The notes beneath the pieces are model-generated. The model ran no database searches, had not been told where the DNA came from, and saw only the letters and a list, made by a program, of their open reading frames with translations. This document shows positions 11,552-22,543 of a stretch of DNA of 64,000 nucleotides, piece by piece. Source of the stretch: Plantago ovata (lineage: Eukaryota; Streptophyta; Magnoliopsida; Lamiales; Plantaginaceae); the NCBI GenBank assembly GCA_028274465.1, contig CM051455.1:112528261-112592260 (forward strand), given 5' to 3'. Position 1 is the first letter of the stretch. Each line of letters opens with the position of its first letter. Both the position numbers and the translations under genes were made by a program.

Positions 11552-13645
11552 ATCTCCCATTTGGACTAGAGCCAGTCACCTTTATGCTTAATGCCTAGAT
11601 TAACATAATGTCTTAAGTGGGCATCCACTGATAAGACCTTGGTCAAAGGATCTGCCACGTTGTCCGTGGTTGAGACACGTTCTATACTAACTTCTCCTCT
11701 ATCAATAGTCTCACGTATAACATGATACTTTCTAAGTACATGTTTGTTCTTGTTTGTAGATCCAGGCTCCTTGGCTTGAGCGACGGCGCCCGTGTTGTCA
11801 CAATAAATTGTTATTGGACTTGGAGCAGGAACAATCCTCAATTCCTTCAAGAACTCTGAAACCAAACAACTTCTTTCGAAGCTTCTGATGCAGCAATGTA
11901 CTCGGCTTGTGTGGCTGAGTCAGCAATCGTGGTTTGCTTAGAACTCTTCCAACAGATAGCTCCTCCGTTCAATTTGAATACGTATCCTGTCTGTGACTTA
12001 AAGTCATCAGGATCTGATTCAAATCCAGCGTGGACATAACCAGACATCTTTAATTCTGGTTCTCCACCAAACACCAAGAACATTTCCTTAGTCCGTCGAA
12101 GGTACTTAAGAATGTTCTTTACAGTAGTCCAGTGAGGTACTCCTGGATTCTGTTGGTGTCGACAAGTGACACTAAGCGCATATGCCACATCTGGTCTTGT
12201 GCAATTCATCACATACATAATAGACCCTACTGCCGAAGCATAGGGCACACGACTCATTGCCTTTCTTTCTTCATCAGTTTTAGGACTATCCTTAACTGAT
12301 AGCACGATCCCATGCCTAGCTGGGAGAAGCCTCTCTTTGAGTCGTCCATCTTATAACGCTTCAGTATTTTGTCGATGTAGGTGGACTGTGTCAATCCTAA
12401 CATCCTCTTGGACCTATCTCTATAGATCTTTATCCCTAGGATGTAGTTCGCTTCACCCAAGTCCTAGCATAGAGACATTGTTTCCCATGATCAAAATGTC
12501 ATCAACATAAATGATCATGAAAACGACTCCCTTGTCGTTGTGCCTAGTGTAGACACAGGGATCTTCTACGCTTCTGACGAAGACAAATGATTTGACAGCT
12601 TCATCAAAGCGGATATTCCAGCTCCTAGACGCTTGCTTTAGCCAATAGATGGATCTCTGTAATTTGCATACAGCAGTTGGCCTGGTTTTACTAATAAAAC
12701 CTTCTGGTTGTACCATATAGACCTCTTCCTCAAGGTTGCCATTGAGGAAGGCAGTCTTTACATCCATCTGCCAGATCTCATAATCATAGTAGGCAGCTAT
12801 CGCAAGTAGAATTCGAATAGACTTCAACTTTGCTACCGGTGAAAATGTTTCATCGTAATCGATGCCATACCTTTGTGTGTAGCCCTTCGCCACAAGTCTA
12901 GCCTTGTGCGTTTGTACCTTGCCATCGACATATGTCTTTCGTTTAAAGACCCATTTGCACCCAATAGGTCTAACCCCTTGGGGCAAGTCTACCAAGCTCC
13001 AAACTTGGTTCAGGTACATGTAGTCTATTTCCAATTCCATGGCCTCTTGCCATCTGTCTGAGTCAATATCATTTATTGCCTCTTTGTAGGTCTCGGGGTC
13101 TTCCCGATCTGATAAGCCAACATCAAGTTCACTGATGTCTTCTATCATAAGGCTTTGCTTCTGAGGTCCTTTTAGGACCCTCTTCGACCTACGGAGCTCG
13201 ACTGGTGCTTCTGTCGGCGTTTCTGGTGCTTTTCTTTTCTGGCTTCGTGTAACACGAACATTATCAGTGGGCACTGATGCAGCCGGTCGCGTGCTACGAC
13301 CCTGTTCCCTAGCGGGAGGCTGCTCTTGTGCAACTTGTTGCACAGGTTGATTGACAACGGGTTCGATTGGTGTGGTTTCAATTATTGATCTAATCATAGG
13401 ACTCCCACTGAATATGACATGCCTAGCAAGTGTCATATCATTACCCTTGTCTGCTTCGAAAGCTCCCATAGAACTCATGTTCGCGCGTGTCAAAGTCTTG
13501 AATTTCTTCAAGTTCTATCATTCATCAAAACCTCTCTTCTTCGAGGTATTCTGCTTCTAAAAACTTGACGTTTCTAAATACTATCACCTTGTGATCTTCA
13601 GTATGATAGAATTCATAGCCTCTCGTCTGACGAGGATAGCCTATG
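11552..13645 (-). pseudogene. Copia-1 reverse transcriptase-RNase H region
   Basis: Copia RT and RNase H homologue. Visible on minus: the RT entry (GCKWVFKRKTYVDGKVQTHK), DYDETFSPVAKLKSIRILLA, QMDVKTAFLNGNLEEEVYM, the catalytic box IYVDDILIMGNN, DKILKRYKMDDSKR, and the RNase H end (YCDNTGAVAQAKEP, TDNVADPLTKVLS). The order and spacing are as in Copia-2. Broken fossil. Confidence 0.85.
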
Positions 13646-15050
13646 TGATGACTGTCGTTTTTCACCAATTAAATTTGTTTTAAAAGTCTAAGAACACTTA
13701 TCACTACACAAACTAGAGTGCAATGGCAAGTTGTCCCCGAGTGTCGTTCTCTCGGGACCTAACGTGGCTTTGCTTGAGGATTTTGCAAGTAATTTCAGTC
13801 AACGAGTTCAAATTTGATAGAATCGTTTCCTTTGAACAATAGCAACGAGAAATCAGATTGATGTAAATCAAGTTTGGAAAACGGTTGGTGGTAGAAATCA
13901 AATACACATGCATGGGTTACGTATATGCTCACAAGTTCAGTGCGTAGAACCTTCGATCAAGTCTGCTAAGGAACTCGTCTAGGCAAATTTAAGACACACA
14001 TCATGAAAGATCACTATCAATACTTTAGAGGTGCTTGTCACCAACACCATTTATCTAGCATGCTGCAAATCTCTAACATACAATCCTATAGCTTTCATTG
14101 ACCAAGAGTTTGTCGCTATACTCAATTCGAATATATTTTATAGGCAACTAAGAATCATATGAAGGGATTTGCAGCAAGATTGAATCACAATCTCATGTAA
14201 GCATAAACATAACCCATAACATGCATATTCTACATTCTACCACCAACACAAAAGATTTAGCCACTCATATTCATCAACATAGACATCAATTCATATGAAT
14301 AATAATCAGAATACATCATATGAAACTACAAGACAAGAGAGTGATACAAGTTACCACCAAAGCTGTCACTAATCGGTGGAAATGAAAGAAAACCTCTCCG
14401 TAGATGATTACAAAGGATGAATCCCAATCAAAACATTGAATCCCAAGCTAAAATACAAAGTAATCTGAATATTCTCTGAGTTTTGGGGCTTAGGAGCTCT
14501 CCAAAACCAAGTTATAGTTCAAAAGATCTTCAAAAAATGATCAAGATCAGATCTAAGAAGAAATATCCGAAAACGTAGCCGCTGCCAAGCGGACCGCTTG
14601 GAGAAGCCAAGCGGAGCGCTTGGCAAGCGAAGCGCTTCGGGCACTCCAAGCGCTTCGCTTGGCTTCTGTGCCAAAGCTCCTGGAAATTGAAGCGGAGCGC
14701 TTCACTATTCCAGGCGCTTAGCTTGGCTCCTGGACATATTTTTGTCTTCAAACTCAATCTTTTTGCCCTCGCATGGCCCTCGGGTGCCTTGGACTCATCC
14801 TTCTCGATGCTTATTGATACTCAAACACTTACGATCAAGCCACGGAGATTGGGGAACTTCAACGGGGCCATCTTTTCCATCAAAAAGGCTCGTTTTTAGC
14901 TTAAAAAACGCCGTTTCGTACCTAAGTGCCTGAAAATGCAGAAAACACAAAACGTGACACTATTCTACAAAACTAACCAAAAAACAAGGCTAGAAGATAG
15001 CGAAAGAAGGTAAAAAAGTCAAGATGAACGCGTCAAAAATACGTTCATCA
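13646..15050 (-). repeat. Athila-2a 3' LTR (1405 bp)
   Basis: On minus it begins TGATGAACG and on the other side ends in the complement of TGATGACTGTCG, i.e. it has the TGATGA...TCATCA-type short inverted ends of Athila LTRs. The length matches the Athila-2b LTR (1406 bp). It contains the cluster of CCAAGCG-type palindromes at 14585-14726. Confidence 0.88.
14585..14726. repeat. Cluster of six 13-17-bp palindromes in Athila-2a LTR
   Basis: Six dyad-symmetric sites of the type CCAAGCGNNNCGCTTGG: 14585-14601, 14607-14623, 14625-14637 (shorter), 14646-14662, 14689-14703 and 14710-14726. The centres vary (GAC, GAG, CTT, TTA) while the arms are kept. The same six occur in the Athila-2b LTR at 31256-31396. 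Confidence 0.85.
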
Positions 15051-16633
15051 AACTCCCCAAACCAAACCTTTGCTTGTCCTCAAGCAACAAACTATCCTAA
15101 ATGCAACACAAAAGGAGTCTCATGCCAAGTAAAGTGAACTAATCTATTGAATCTACCAAATGCTTATGAACAAAACCAAATGAGCATGACATGCAAATAG
15201 GTTGAAGTATGAAACCGAGGACTTACTTCTGTTCACCAAGCGAGACTTTTCCTCAAGAGAGGGCGAACCAATACTGGCTCTCATCAAACAAAGGAGGGTT
15301 CCCTTAGATAGATAACACTCCCCTATTCTACCCAGACTCTCAAGAATGAGTCTCTTTCAACCACTTCTTGAATAGCAAGACGAGGGTGGTCAAGAACAGG
15401 CCTTGGACAAAGGCGACACGAAAACAAAAGATAGAATTTACAACTCGACACTTGAAAAGAACAAAATATATACATGACACTTGACACTTTACTAGACTGC
15501 TTTTTGGCTTGCAACGACCCTTCTTTTGCTTTTTGGGTCTTATTCTTTATTTCCCTTTTTTGTTTTTGTTTTTTTTTTCTTTTCTCTTTTTTTTATATTT
15601 CTTTTTCTTTTCTTCTTTTCTTTTTCTCTTTCTTTTTTTTTTTTTTATATAGGGGCAAGCAGCAGTACTAAGTGTCAAAAACACCTCCCCAAACCTATTC
15701 GAAAGAATAGGTTTGAGCACAAAGACGAAAAAGAAAAAGGAAAGACTCTTTTACAAAGACACCTCCCCAAACCTATTCGAAAGAATAGGTTGGGACACAA
15801 AACAAAAAGAAAAAGAAAAAGAAAACTTTACAACGACTCAAAGACGAAAGACAAGTATAACGAAGCAACCCCCTCCCCAAACCTATTCGATAGAATAGGT
15901 CTACTACAAGGAATCACACACCTCACACTACCTCCTTCCTAGGCATTTGGCAATCTCTAATCGAGGTGAAGAACTTGTCGCCTCTTACGTACATAATTAC
16001 ACGGGTTACAACCATAGACTCAAACGTGCATCATTTCATAAGGCGATCGTGAACCGCAGCAGAAGAAACACCACTCAAGGTGATGTCGAGACTACTAAGC
16101 TTAACTAGTGCACATGCGAATGTGACAAACCAAGCGAGACAAGCCTCAAACTACTTGCAAAGTGATGCAACATATGATCAATGGTCATAAACACTTAGTC
16201 TACTCAATAAAAAAGTTCAAAAGACTTGGCAATAAACTCCACACACAACAACGTGCAACAACTAATCAAGGGATGATATGCATGCAAAAATTGAAAAAAC
16301 ACGAAAAATCACATGAACTTGAGTAATATCTGGCATGTACGAACCAGACAAGCAAATACTACTGAAAATCCAATACCCCCTCCCCAAACCTAAACTTTTG
16401 CTCGTCCTCGAGCAAAGAAAAGTTGAAAGAAAAGGAAAAATTGGTTTGAAAGTACACTTCCCTGAGATAAAGGTTCGTGTCCAATCTCCTATATATGAGT
16501 AGTACCGGAAAGGACTCAAGAAACAAGTGAGAACGTGTGCGCAAAGGTGAGAAGAATGGAAAAACGAGGAAAATCTGGGTACAGGGTCCAAGCGGAGCGC
16601 TTGGGAGGCTCCAGGCGCTCCGCTTGAATTTCC
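15051..16633 (-). other. Athila-2a 3' untranslated region with stem-loops
   Basis: Non-coding 3' region. On minus it carries three stem-loops AACCTATTC-4 nt-GAATAGGTT, each followed by a TTGGGG tail (15692-15713, 15770-15791, 15880-15901). It also has a long polypyrimidine block on + (about 15540-15650), blocks conserved with Athila-1 3' regions, the start of an internal palindrome cluster (16588-16604, 16611-16627), and the PPT complement AACTCCCCAAACC at 15051-15063. It ends at gap 1. Confidence 0.75.
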
Positions 16634-16733
16634 NNNNNNNNNNNNNNNNNNNNNNNNNNNNNNNNNNNNNNNNNNNNNNNNNNNNNNNNNNNNNNNNNNN
16701 NNNNNNNNNNNNNNNNNNNNNNNNNNNNNNNNN
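16634..16733. other. Assembly gap 1 (100 N)
   Basis: A run of exactly 100 N, the usual placeholder for a gap of unknown size. The left flank ends inside the internal palindrome cluster of Athila-2a, at the point where the sister copy (33424-33469) has a hairpin with 21-bp arms. The right flank is pol of a different Athila element on the other strand. Confidence 0.95.
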
Positions 16734-17273
16734 GGCGACTACCAACACATGCCTTGAACTTAAGGGCAAGAAAATAACCATGGAGGTAATGGGGGAGAAG
16801 ATCGAGTTGGTAGGATGTAGCATCGGAGATAAGGAAGTCGCGGAGGAGTTAAAATTTGTCGATTGCTATGAATCCGTGATTCCCGAATTTCATCATTGCC
16901 ATGGTAATCGTGAACCACTTGAGGAGGCACTGACAATGCATACTGAGACGTGCTACATGACCGAAGAAGTAAGGGAACTAGTTGAAATAATGGATAGCAC
17001 CCCATAAATTCCCGCAGGAGAAGAGGTACTTGAACCTTTAGAAGAAGAAGAAGAAGAAAGTGGGTTTCCTGAAGAACCTAGCTTAGAATTGAAACCGCTT
17101 CCTGCGCACCTCAAGAATGTGTACTTAGGAGAAAATCAAAAGAAGCATGTAATTGTCTCCTCACATATCTCCGACAATGAAGAAAGTAAGCTGATTGAAG
17201 TATTGAAGGAAAATTTTGTGGCTATAGGATGGGGGATCAGTGATATCAAAGGAATTAGCCCTACACGATGCGT
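16734..17273 (+). pseudogene. Athila-1 pol, protease-RT linker region
   Basis: Signatures of the Athila linker upstream of RT: CLELKGKKITMEVMGEKIEL, then an Asp/Glu-rich tract, LKPLPAHLKNVYLGENQKK, VIVSSHISDNEESKLIEVLK and the approach to RT (FVAIGWGISDIKGISPTRC). The right end is the insertion point of Athila-1n. Fossil. Confidence 0.75.
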
Positions 17274-18543
17274 TGATGAACTGGGATTTGTCAGGTCTCG
17301 ATTCAGCAAATAAATTTGTTTATTAGCCAAAGGCAATCCACAACTACAACGAAAAATGTAGTGTAGTAGTAGAATGACTCGAGTGTCGTTCTATCGGGAC
17401 TATACTAGCTTTATCAAATCTAATTAAGAATATAAAACAGCAGATAGAAAGGAATAGGGGTTTTCAAGCAGATAATGGAGATTGGTGATAGTATGGTCCT
17501 TCTTAACATAATGGGTCGATAATCATGCATAAATTCCTCGGTCTTGCATAGAGATCTTTGAATCAATCTTGTGTCCTGCTGCAAGTATTAAGCACTACGA
17601 AGATAATAAGGGTCTGACTCATCAACAACTAACGTCCTAATGTGTTCCATAATTATTCAACACTACGAAGATAATTGGTCTGATTGGTTGACAAGTGTCC
17701 ATGTGTGCATAATAATCAATACAACATACGAGAATTTTGGTGTTCAACTGATCAACGAAATAAAGCAATGACACGGAGTATAATGCGCGATATAGCCATT
17801 AGCATGATTATCTTCCCTCGCTAAGAATTCACATACTACCACCAACGATAAATTTAGCTACTCATAGGCATGCAATCAATAGAAATCATAGAAGAAAACA
17901 TATTGAAAGAATATAAAATAAGTAGATAAAAGTTGTAAGATACAAAGTTACCGAAGGTTGTCAATCTCCGGATGATTGCGATCCTACGCGCTCCAATCTG
18001 CTATGAAAAAGTATCCCCTAAGCTCTGGAACTCCCAGGACAGGCCCCGGGAAGTTCCTACCTAAAACTATAGAGAGAGGTGAGAAAGTAGGCTTGGAAAG
18101 ATATGATTTTCGGAGAGAAAACTCGCAACTATATATAGGCCCGAAATTCTTCTGGGGCGGTTCGCCGGTGATGGGGCGGTTCGCCCCACAGTGTAAACGC
18201 GGAATTTTCGCGTTTTCGACGCGGTTTTGGATTTCTTTACCTTTTCGGACTCGGTTTATGACTTCTAGTAGCCTTCCAACCTCCAGATTCGGCCCCTAGA
18301 CTCCAAATCCTATCCGAAAACCTTCAGATACTCCAAATATGCTTCTGGAACACCAATTCCTTGTAGACTTCAATATAAATGCTCGTAAATCTCCGAATTT
18401 CAACCAAAACCTGTAAAATAAAATCTAAAGGGAAACGTGACACTATTGTAATAAAATGTACTAAAATATAGATAAATTAACATAGAGGATAGCTAAAATA
18501 GGTGAAAAAGACTCGAATGAAAGTGTAAAATACACATTCATCA
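17274..18543 (-). repeat. Athila-1n 3' LTR (1270 bp)
   Basis: Starts TGATGAACTGGG and ends ACATTCATCA on +. Nearly identical to the LTR at 24813-26062. It contains TATATATA (18130-18137) and two GGGGCGGTTCGCC-type palindromes next to it (18154-18168, imperfect, and 18173-18187); the partner LTR has one. Confidence 0.92.
18130..18187 (-). promoter_or_regulatory. Athila-1n 3' LTR promoter: TATA box with two palindromes upstream
   Basis: In the sense (minus) direction two GC palindromes (18173-18187 perfect, 18154-18168 imperfect) precede TATATATA (18130-18137). The perfect site is a 15-bp dyad GGGGCGGTTCGCCCC. Placement directly upstream of TATA is what one expects of a binding site for a dimeric regulator. 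The binding itself is inference. Confidence 0.6.
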
Positions 18544-18556
18544 AACTCTCCAAACC
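18544..18556 (-). promoter_or_regulatory. Athila-1n polypurine tract
   Basis: On minus GGTTTGGAGAGTT lies immediately before the LTR start TGATGAATG. This is the plus-strand primer position for reverse transcription in Athila elements. Confidence 0.8.
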
Positions 18557-20078
18557 GAACCTTTGCTTGTCCTCAAGCAAGTAAGCTAGACTCTAATACA
18601 AAAAACATGCAAGACTCAAAATGGAGTTTCATTCCAAATAAAATGAACTAATCTACTGAATCTACCAAATAACATATGAACAAAAACCATATAAATCAAA
18701 GCATGAATATAAGTTGAAGAATACCTCGATTGACTTATACACATCCACATAAGCACTTATGTCAAGACAAGATAGTCTCTCGTAACATTCTCTACCTGGA
18801 CCTAGTCAGTGACGACGTAATGATGCATGCTATGATATGAATGGTTGCCTCGTGCCTATGAATCTGAGGACTTACTGCTGTTCCACCATGTTAAGACTTT
18901 CCCTCAAAAGAGGTCGAACCAGTACTGGCTCTCATCAAACGAAGGAGGGTTCCCTATAAAAGATAACACTCCCCTATTCTACCCATCTCTCAAGTAAAGT
19001 CTTAAGCTATTCACCACTTCCTGAATGGCAGGGCGAGGATGGTCTAGAACAGATGACACTCAAGACAAAGAAGATAAAAAATAGAAAAACAAGATTACGA
19101 ACAATACGAAAAATGGAAAAGACTCAAAACTTTGCTAAACTGCTATTTGGCTTTTCTTTTTTTTTGGACCCTTCTTTGCTTTTTTGGGGTCTTCTCTTTT
19201 TTTCCTTTTTTCTTCTTTCCAGATCCTTTTTTCATTTTTCTTTTTCTCTTTTTTCCTGGATTTGTCTTTCTTTTTTTTTCAATTTTTCTAGCCAGCAGTA
19301 GCATACAAAGAGAGAAACAAAAAGACTCACACGACTTCCCCAAACCTATTCCAAAGAATAGGTTGGAGTACAAAATTCACGGAAAAAGAAAAAATAAACT
19401 CACGATACGAAAAATGAAAAACAGAAACAAGTCTAATGATGGTGCAACCCCCTCCCCAAACCTATTCGGAAGAATAGGTTATAAACAAAGGATCACACAA
19501 ACTCACACTACCTCCTTCCTAGGCATTTAGCAATCTTAAAGCATGGTGAAGACTTGTTGCCTCTTAGGTACATAATTACTCGGGAAACAACCATAAGACC
19601 CTAACATGCATCATCCTATTATAAAGGCCTTCGTGAACCGCAGTAGAGAAAACACCACTAAGTGATGTCGAGACTACCTAGCTCAACTAAGTGCAATACA
19701 TAAATGTGACAAGCCAAGCGAGAAAAACCTCAAACAAATTCATAGAGATGAAGCATACGATTAATGGCATAGCTAGTTGATCTACCCAATAAAAAAGTTC
19801 AAAAAATTCGGCAATAAACTCCATAAAAAACATGCAAGACTATCCTAGGATGAATGCAACCTAAAAAATCTAAGAAAGCAGTAAACGTGCAAATGCAAAC
19901 AAAGAACAAGATACTAATCGACACAAAACCAAACAAAACTTAACATCATGGTCACATCCCATCCCCCTTACGATTCTTAAGCTAGCCCCCTAACAAAAGA
20001 GAATGAGTAATAAGAAGTGATACTAGATGTTACCAAAGGGTTTGGCCTCGGTCGGCTGAGAGTGGACAAGTGGAAGGA
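18557..20078 (-). other. Athila-1n 3' untranslated region
   Basis: Non-coding. On minus it has two stem-loops of the AACCTATTC/GAATAGGTT type with TTGGGG tails (near 19340-19361 and 19457-19478), the long pyrimidine block on + (about 19145-19290), and the conserved blocks seen in the other Athila 3' regions. Open frames here are low-complexity and not taken as genes. Confidence 0.7.
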
Positions 20079-21401
20079 CTAGTCATCGGGATGGTAGGCC
20101 CCATAAAAGTCACTCCACATGTCATTCATGAGCTCATTGGACTGTCGTAGAGCTTCCTGCTGTTGCTGTATCAGCTGTTGCTGCTCCCACATGTGCTGCC
20201 TATCCTCTCGGTGGTGCTCCTCGAATATCTCCCAATCGCGGCTGTGCTGGACAATGTGCCTGTCGATGTCCTGTCGCATGGCCGCGTTGTTGGCATCAAT
20301 CCTGTCGAAACGGCTGTCGAGGTAGGTACAGAATTCGGAGAAGTCAAATCCTCCAGATCCCTGTGGTGCTCCAGCTGGTGCATGCGGTGCATGATGGACA
20401 AACGGAATATCTGGAATCGGGGCTTCGCCAACATCGGCCTCCATAGCATCCTCATGATCGGAATCATTTGGCTGGAATTGCCCTCCTACATCAGCAGCGG
20501 CTGCTGTGGGGTTCCTCAACTGATACCTGTTGAGCTGTACCTCAATGGTCGAGGGTGAAAGGGCAGCGACCTCGCAATCACCCTCCTCAATATCGTCGAC
20601 CCCATGATACTTGCAGTATGCTGTGATGAAGCTCGGGAAGATGAAAGGCTTCCTCTTCTTTTCCCAGTGGCGTTCGTACTCCTCATACATAATGTGCCCT
20701 ATGTCGACCTGATGTCCGTCTATGAGGCAGTAGAGGAGCTCGGCATAGTAGGGCTGAATCCATGTGTCATTCTTACTCGGGATCAAGTCGGAGATGCAAA
20801 ATTTCATCATCACCTTAGCTTCGATGCTAAGGTCGCTATAACTGATCCGACCAGGTGCTGCCCCAACTCCAGGATATCTGTACTCCCTGTTGCAGATCAC
20901 ATCGGTAATGTCTCTCCCTATCCCCCTAGCGGTCCTCGAATATAAGTAAGCGTGGGCGCTCTCTGTGAATTCCAAGTTCCCAAAACGGATGAAGGAAGAT
21001 ATGTACTCTGGGTTCCATGGTATAATCAGGCCTCGGACTAATACCCCATTTTTCTCGTTGAGATCCGTGTATCCAGTGTAGAAATCTCTGAGGAGACTTT
21101 CGTCGTAGCCTTTGAACCTGTCGGAACTGTACCATGCCCAATTCCATTGTGATCCCAAGCTTGACAGTGTCCTATATCCTACTTTGTTCGCTGCGGACTC
21201 AGGAATGTCAATCCTCCTATCGGGGATGATTGACCTTCCTCCGTCGTCCATCTCCGCCTCTATCCGTTGATGCACCTCTATCGCAGCAGCAGACAACTCG
21301 TACAAATCATGAGATGGTTGGGAGCTTGATGCCACTCCTTTCCCCTTCTTGCTAGAGCCGGCTCTCCTTGTCCTTGGTGTCATGATTCCTACAAACAGCA
21401 A
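20079..21401 (-). CDS. Athila-1n env-position ORF (putative plant transposon protein, PF20167-like)
   Basis: A 440-residue open frame downstream of gag-pro, in the place where Athila elements carry their 'env-like' ORF. It starts MLFVGIMTPRTRRAGSSKKG, a short basic region. The centre carries LSIEAKVMMKFCISDLIPS, YAELLYCLIDGHQVDIGHIM and FIFPSFITAYCKYHGVDD, which match the plant 'putative plant transposon protein' (Transposase_32) family known from Athila relatives. The C-terminal third is Gln/Asp/His-rich and probably coiled-coil (about residues 385-425, QQQQLIQQQQEAL). No signal peptide or convincing membrane segment is seen, so the word 'env' rests on position only. Function is unknown. A shorter homologue lies at 38775-39203. 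Confidence 0.75.
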   Translation of the reverse strand: MLFVGIMTPRTRRAGSSKKGKGVASSSQPSHDLYELSAAAIEVHQRIEAEMDDGGRSIIPDRRIDIPESAANKVGYRTLSSLGSQWNWAWYSSDRFKGYDESLLRDFYTGYTDLNEKNGVLVRGLIIPWNPEYISSFIRFGNLEFTESAHAYLYSRTARGIGRDITDVICNREYRYPGVGAAPGRISYSDLSIEAKVMMKFCISDLIPSKNDTWIQPYYAELLYCLIDGHQVDIGHIMYEEYERHWEKKRKPFIFPSFITAYCKYHGVDDIEEGDCEVAALSPSTIEVQLNRYQLRNPTAAAADVGGQFQPNDSDHEDAMEADVGEAPIPDIPFVHHAPHAPAGAPQGSGGFDFSEFCTYLDSRFDRIDANNAAMRQDIDRHIVQHSRDWEIFEEHHREDRQHMWEQQQLIQQQQEALRQSNELMNDMWSDFYGAYHPDD

Positions 21402-22543
21402 TTAGTATCTTGTACAATGCAAAACAGACCTATGCATATGTAAATAAACGAGCCAACAAACGAGTAAAATTCTCAAAGATCCAACTCCTCAAAATCCCAA
21501 AACCTAGTCTAGCTAATTCATTACGTAACATATCAATGTACCTACTACAATAACACATCACATTATGCTCTTGCTAACAACAAATGCCTTGAATCGCAAG
21601 GTTCAATCCATATCATAAAAATCAATTTCTAGCATAAATCCTCAATTTCAACCATCATGCATTCTACTAATACATTCATCAATTTCATATCAATAAACAC
21701 ATGTTTAAACAAGGAATGAAAGCAATAGAGATAATTTCCTAACAAGACATATATCATCCAATTAGCAAAATTTCAAATCATCAAACCCAGCCTAATTGAA
21801 CATGTAATTGACAATGAATAATGAATCTAAACACATAAATCATCAACCCATACATCATACAAGTCTAATTGAAGCATAAATCAAAAAATCCCCAAATTGT
21901 AAAAATTAGGGTTCATGTGATAATACCTCAAATCCGGAAATTGAATGATCTAGGAAAAATTTTTTCGGAGAGAATGATAGAGCACGTAACGGGCTTCGAA
22001 TGAAGCTAAAGAACACACAAAATGATGGAGAGATGAAGAAGTTATGAAGATATTTTGAATATGGAGGAAATTTTGGAGTTTGAAAGATGAAAATGGAGAA
22101 AAATGGCGGTTTGGGGAAGAAACCCCCGATTTTTAGTCTCTGGATGTGTGGGGTGGTTCGCCCCAAACCTGGGGCGGACCGCCCCGTGCGGGGCGAACCG
22201 CCTCGCACGCCCAGAGCGCGCGCGCGCGCTCTGGTCGTGGGGCGATTCGCCCCCCACTTTTAGGTGGGAGACGAACGTTTTTTGAAAAATAAAAATGCGA
22301 TTTTAAGTCCCCGAAAAAATTTTAGTCCCCGAAAAATTATTTTCCTCACAAAATCACTCGAAAAGTCGCACTCGAACACAACATAAGCATAAACGACACA
22401 GAACCGAACAAATTCACATATGAAAAGCAAATTGTTCAAGTATTAATGCATGCAATAAAGCGGTAAAGAAAGCGATAAAAACCCCGGGTTGCCTCCCGGA
22501 TAGCGCCATTGTTTAAGGTCTCTGACTCGACCCCTGTTTTCGC
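21402..22543 (-). other. Athila-1n spacer with GC palindrome array
   Basis: Spacer of 1.1 kb between gag-pro and the env-position ORF. The part next to gag contains the GC palindromes (22150-22253). The rest is AT-rich leader of the env-position ORF, with the 3' splice-like TTTGTAG just upstream of its start. No RT, RNase H or integrase signature is seen here in any frame. Confidence 0.65.
22150..22253. repeat. Array of four GGGGCGRTTCGCCCC palindromes plus a CG-rich dyad
   Basis: 15-bp dyads at 22150-22164, 22171-22185, 22190-22204 (imperfect) and 22239-22253. Between the last two sits an alternating CG palindrome (22211-22234, CCAGAGCG...CGCTCTGG). The same word occurs once or twice in each LTR of this element beside the TATA box, and four times at the matching place of the Athila-1 fragment at 37919-38011. 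Confidence 0.85.

Larger units (their letters stand above)
9446..13645 (-). mobile_element. Copia-1: Ty1/copia element, 3' portion
   Basis: Same family as Copia-2 at 41296-53892, read on minus. Present are the whole 3' LTR (9446-11551) and the C-terminal half of pol (to 13645). It is inserted in Tat-1, with TGCGA as the left 5 bp of flank. At 13645 it is itself interrupted by the Athila-2a LTR, and its 5' half is not in the window. Broken, several interruptions. Confidence 0.9.
13646..16633 (-). mobile_element. Athila-2a: Athila-type Ty3/gypsy, 3' LTR and 3' region
   Basis: Read on minus, this is the 3' end of an Athila element: the long untranslated 3' region (16633 down to 15051), PPT (15051-15063) and the 3' LTR (15050 down to 13646). 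It is inserted in Copia-1 pol, with CTATG as the left 5 bp of flank. It is cut by assembly gap 1 on the right. It is closely similar along its whole length to Athila-2b (30315-33440). No coding part is visible in this copy. Confidence 0.85.

Noticed and set aside
15474-15942. Phe/Leu-rich 'membrane' frames over the pyrimidine blocks (also near 19132, 32288)
   Set aside because: They translate polypyrimidine tracts of Athila 3' regions, and similar runs occur in every copy with different lengths.
13646-16633. Joining Athila-2a to the Athila pol at 16734 across gap 1 as one element
   Set aside because: They are on opposite strands and of different families, so the gap must hide at least one element border.
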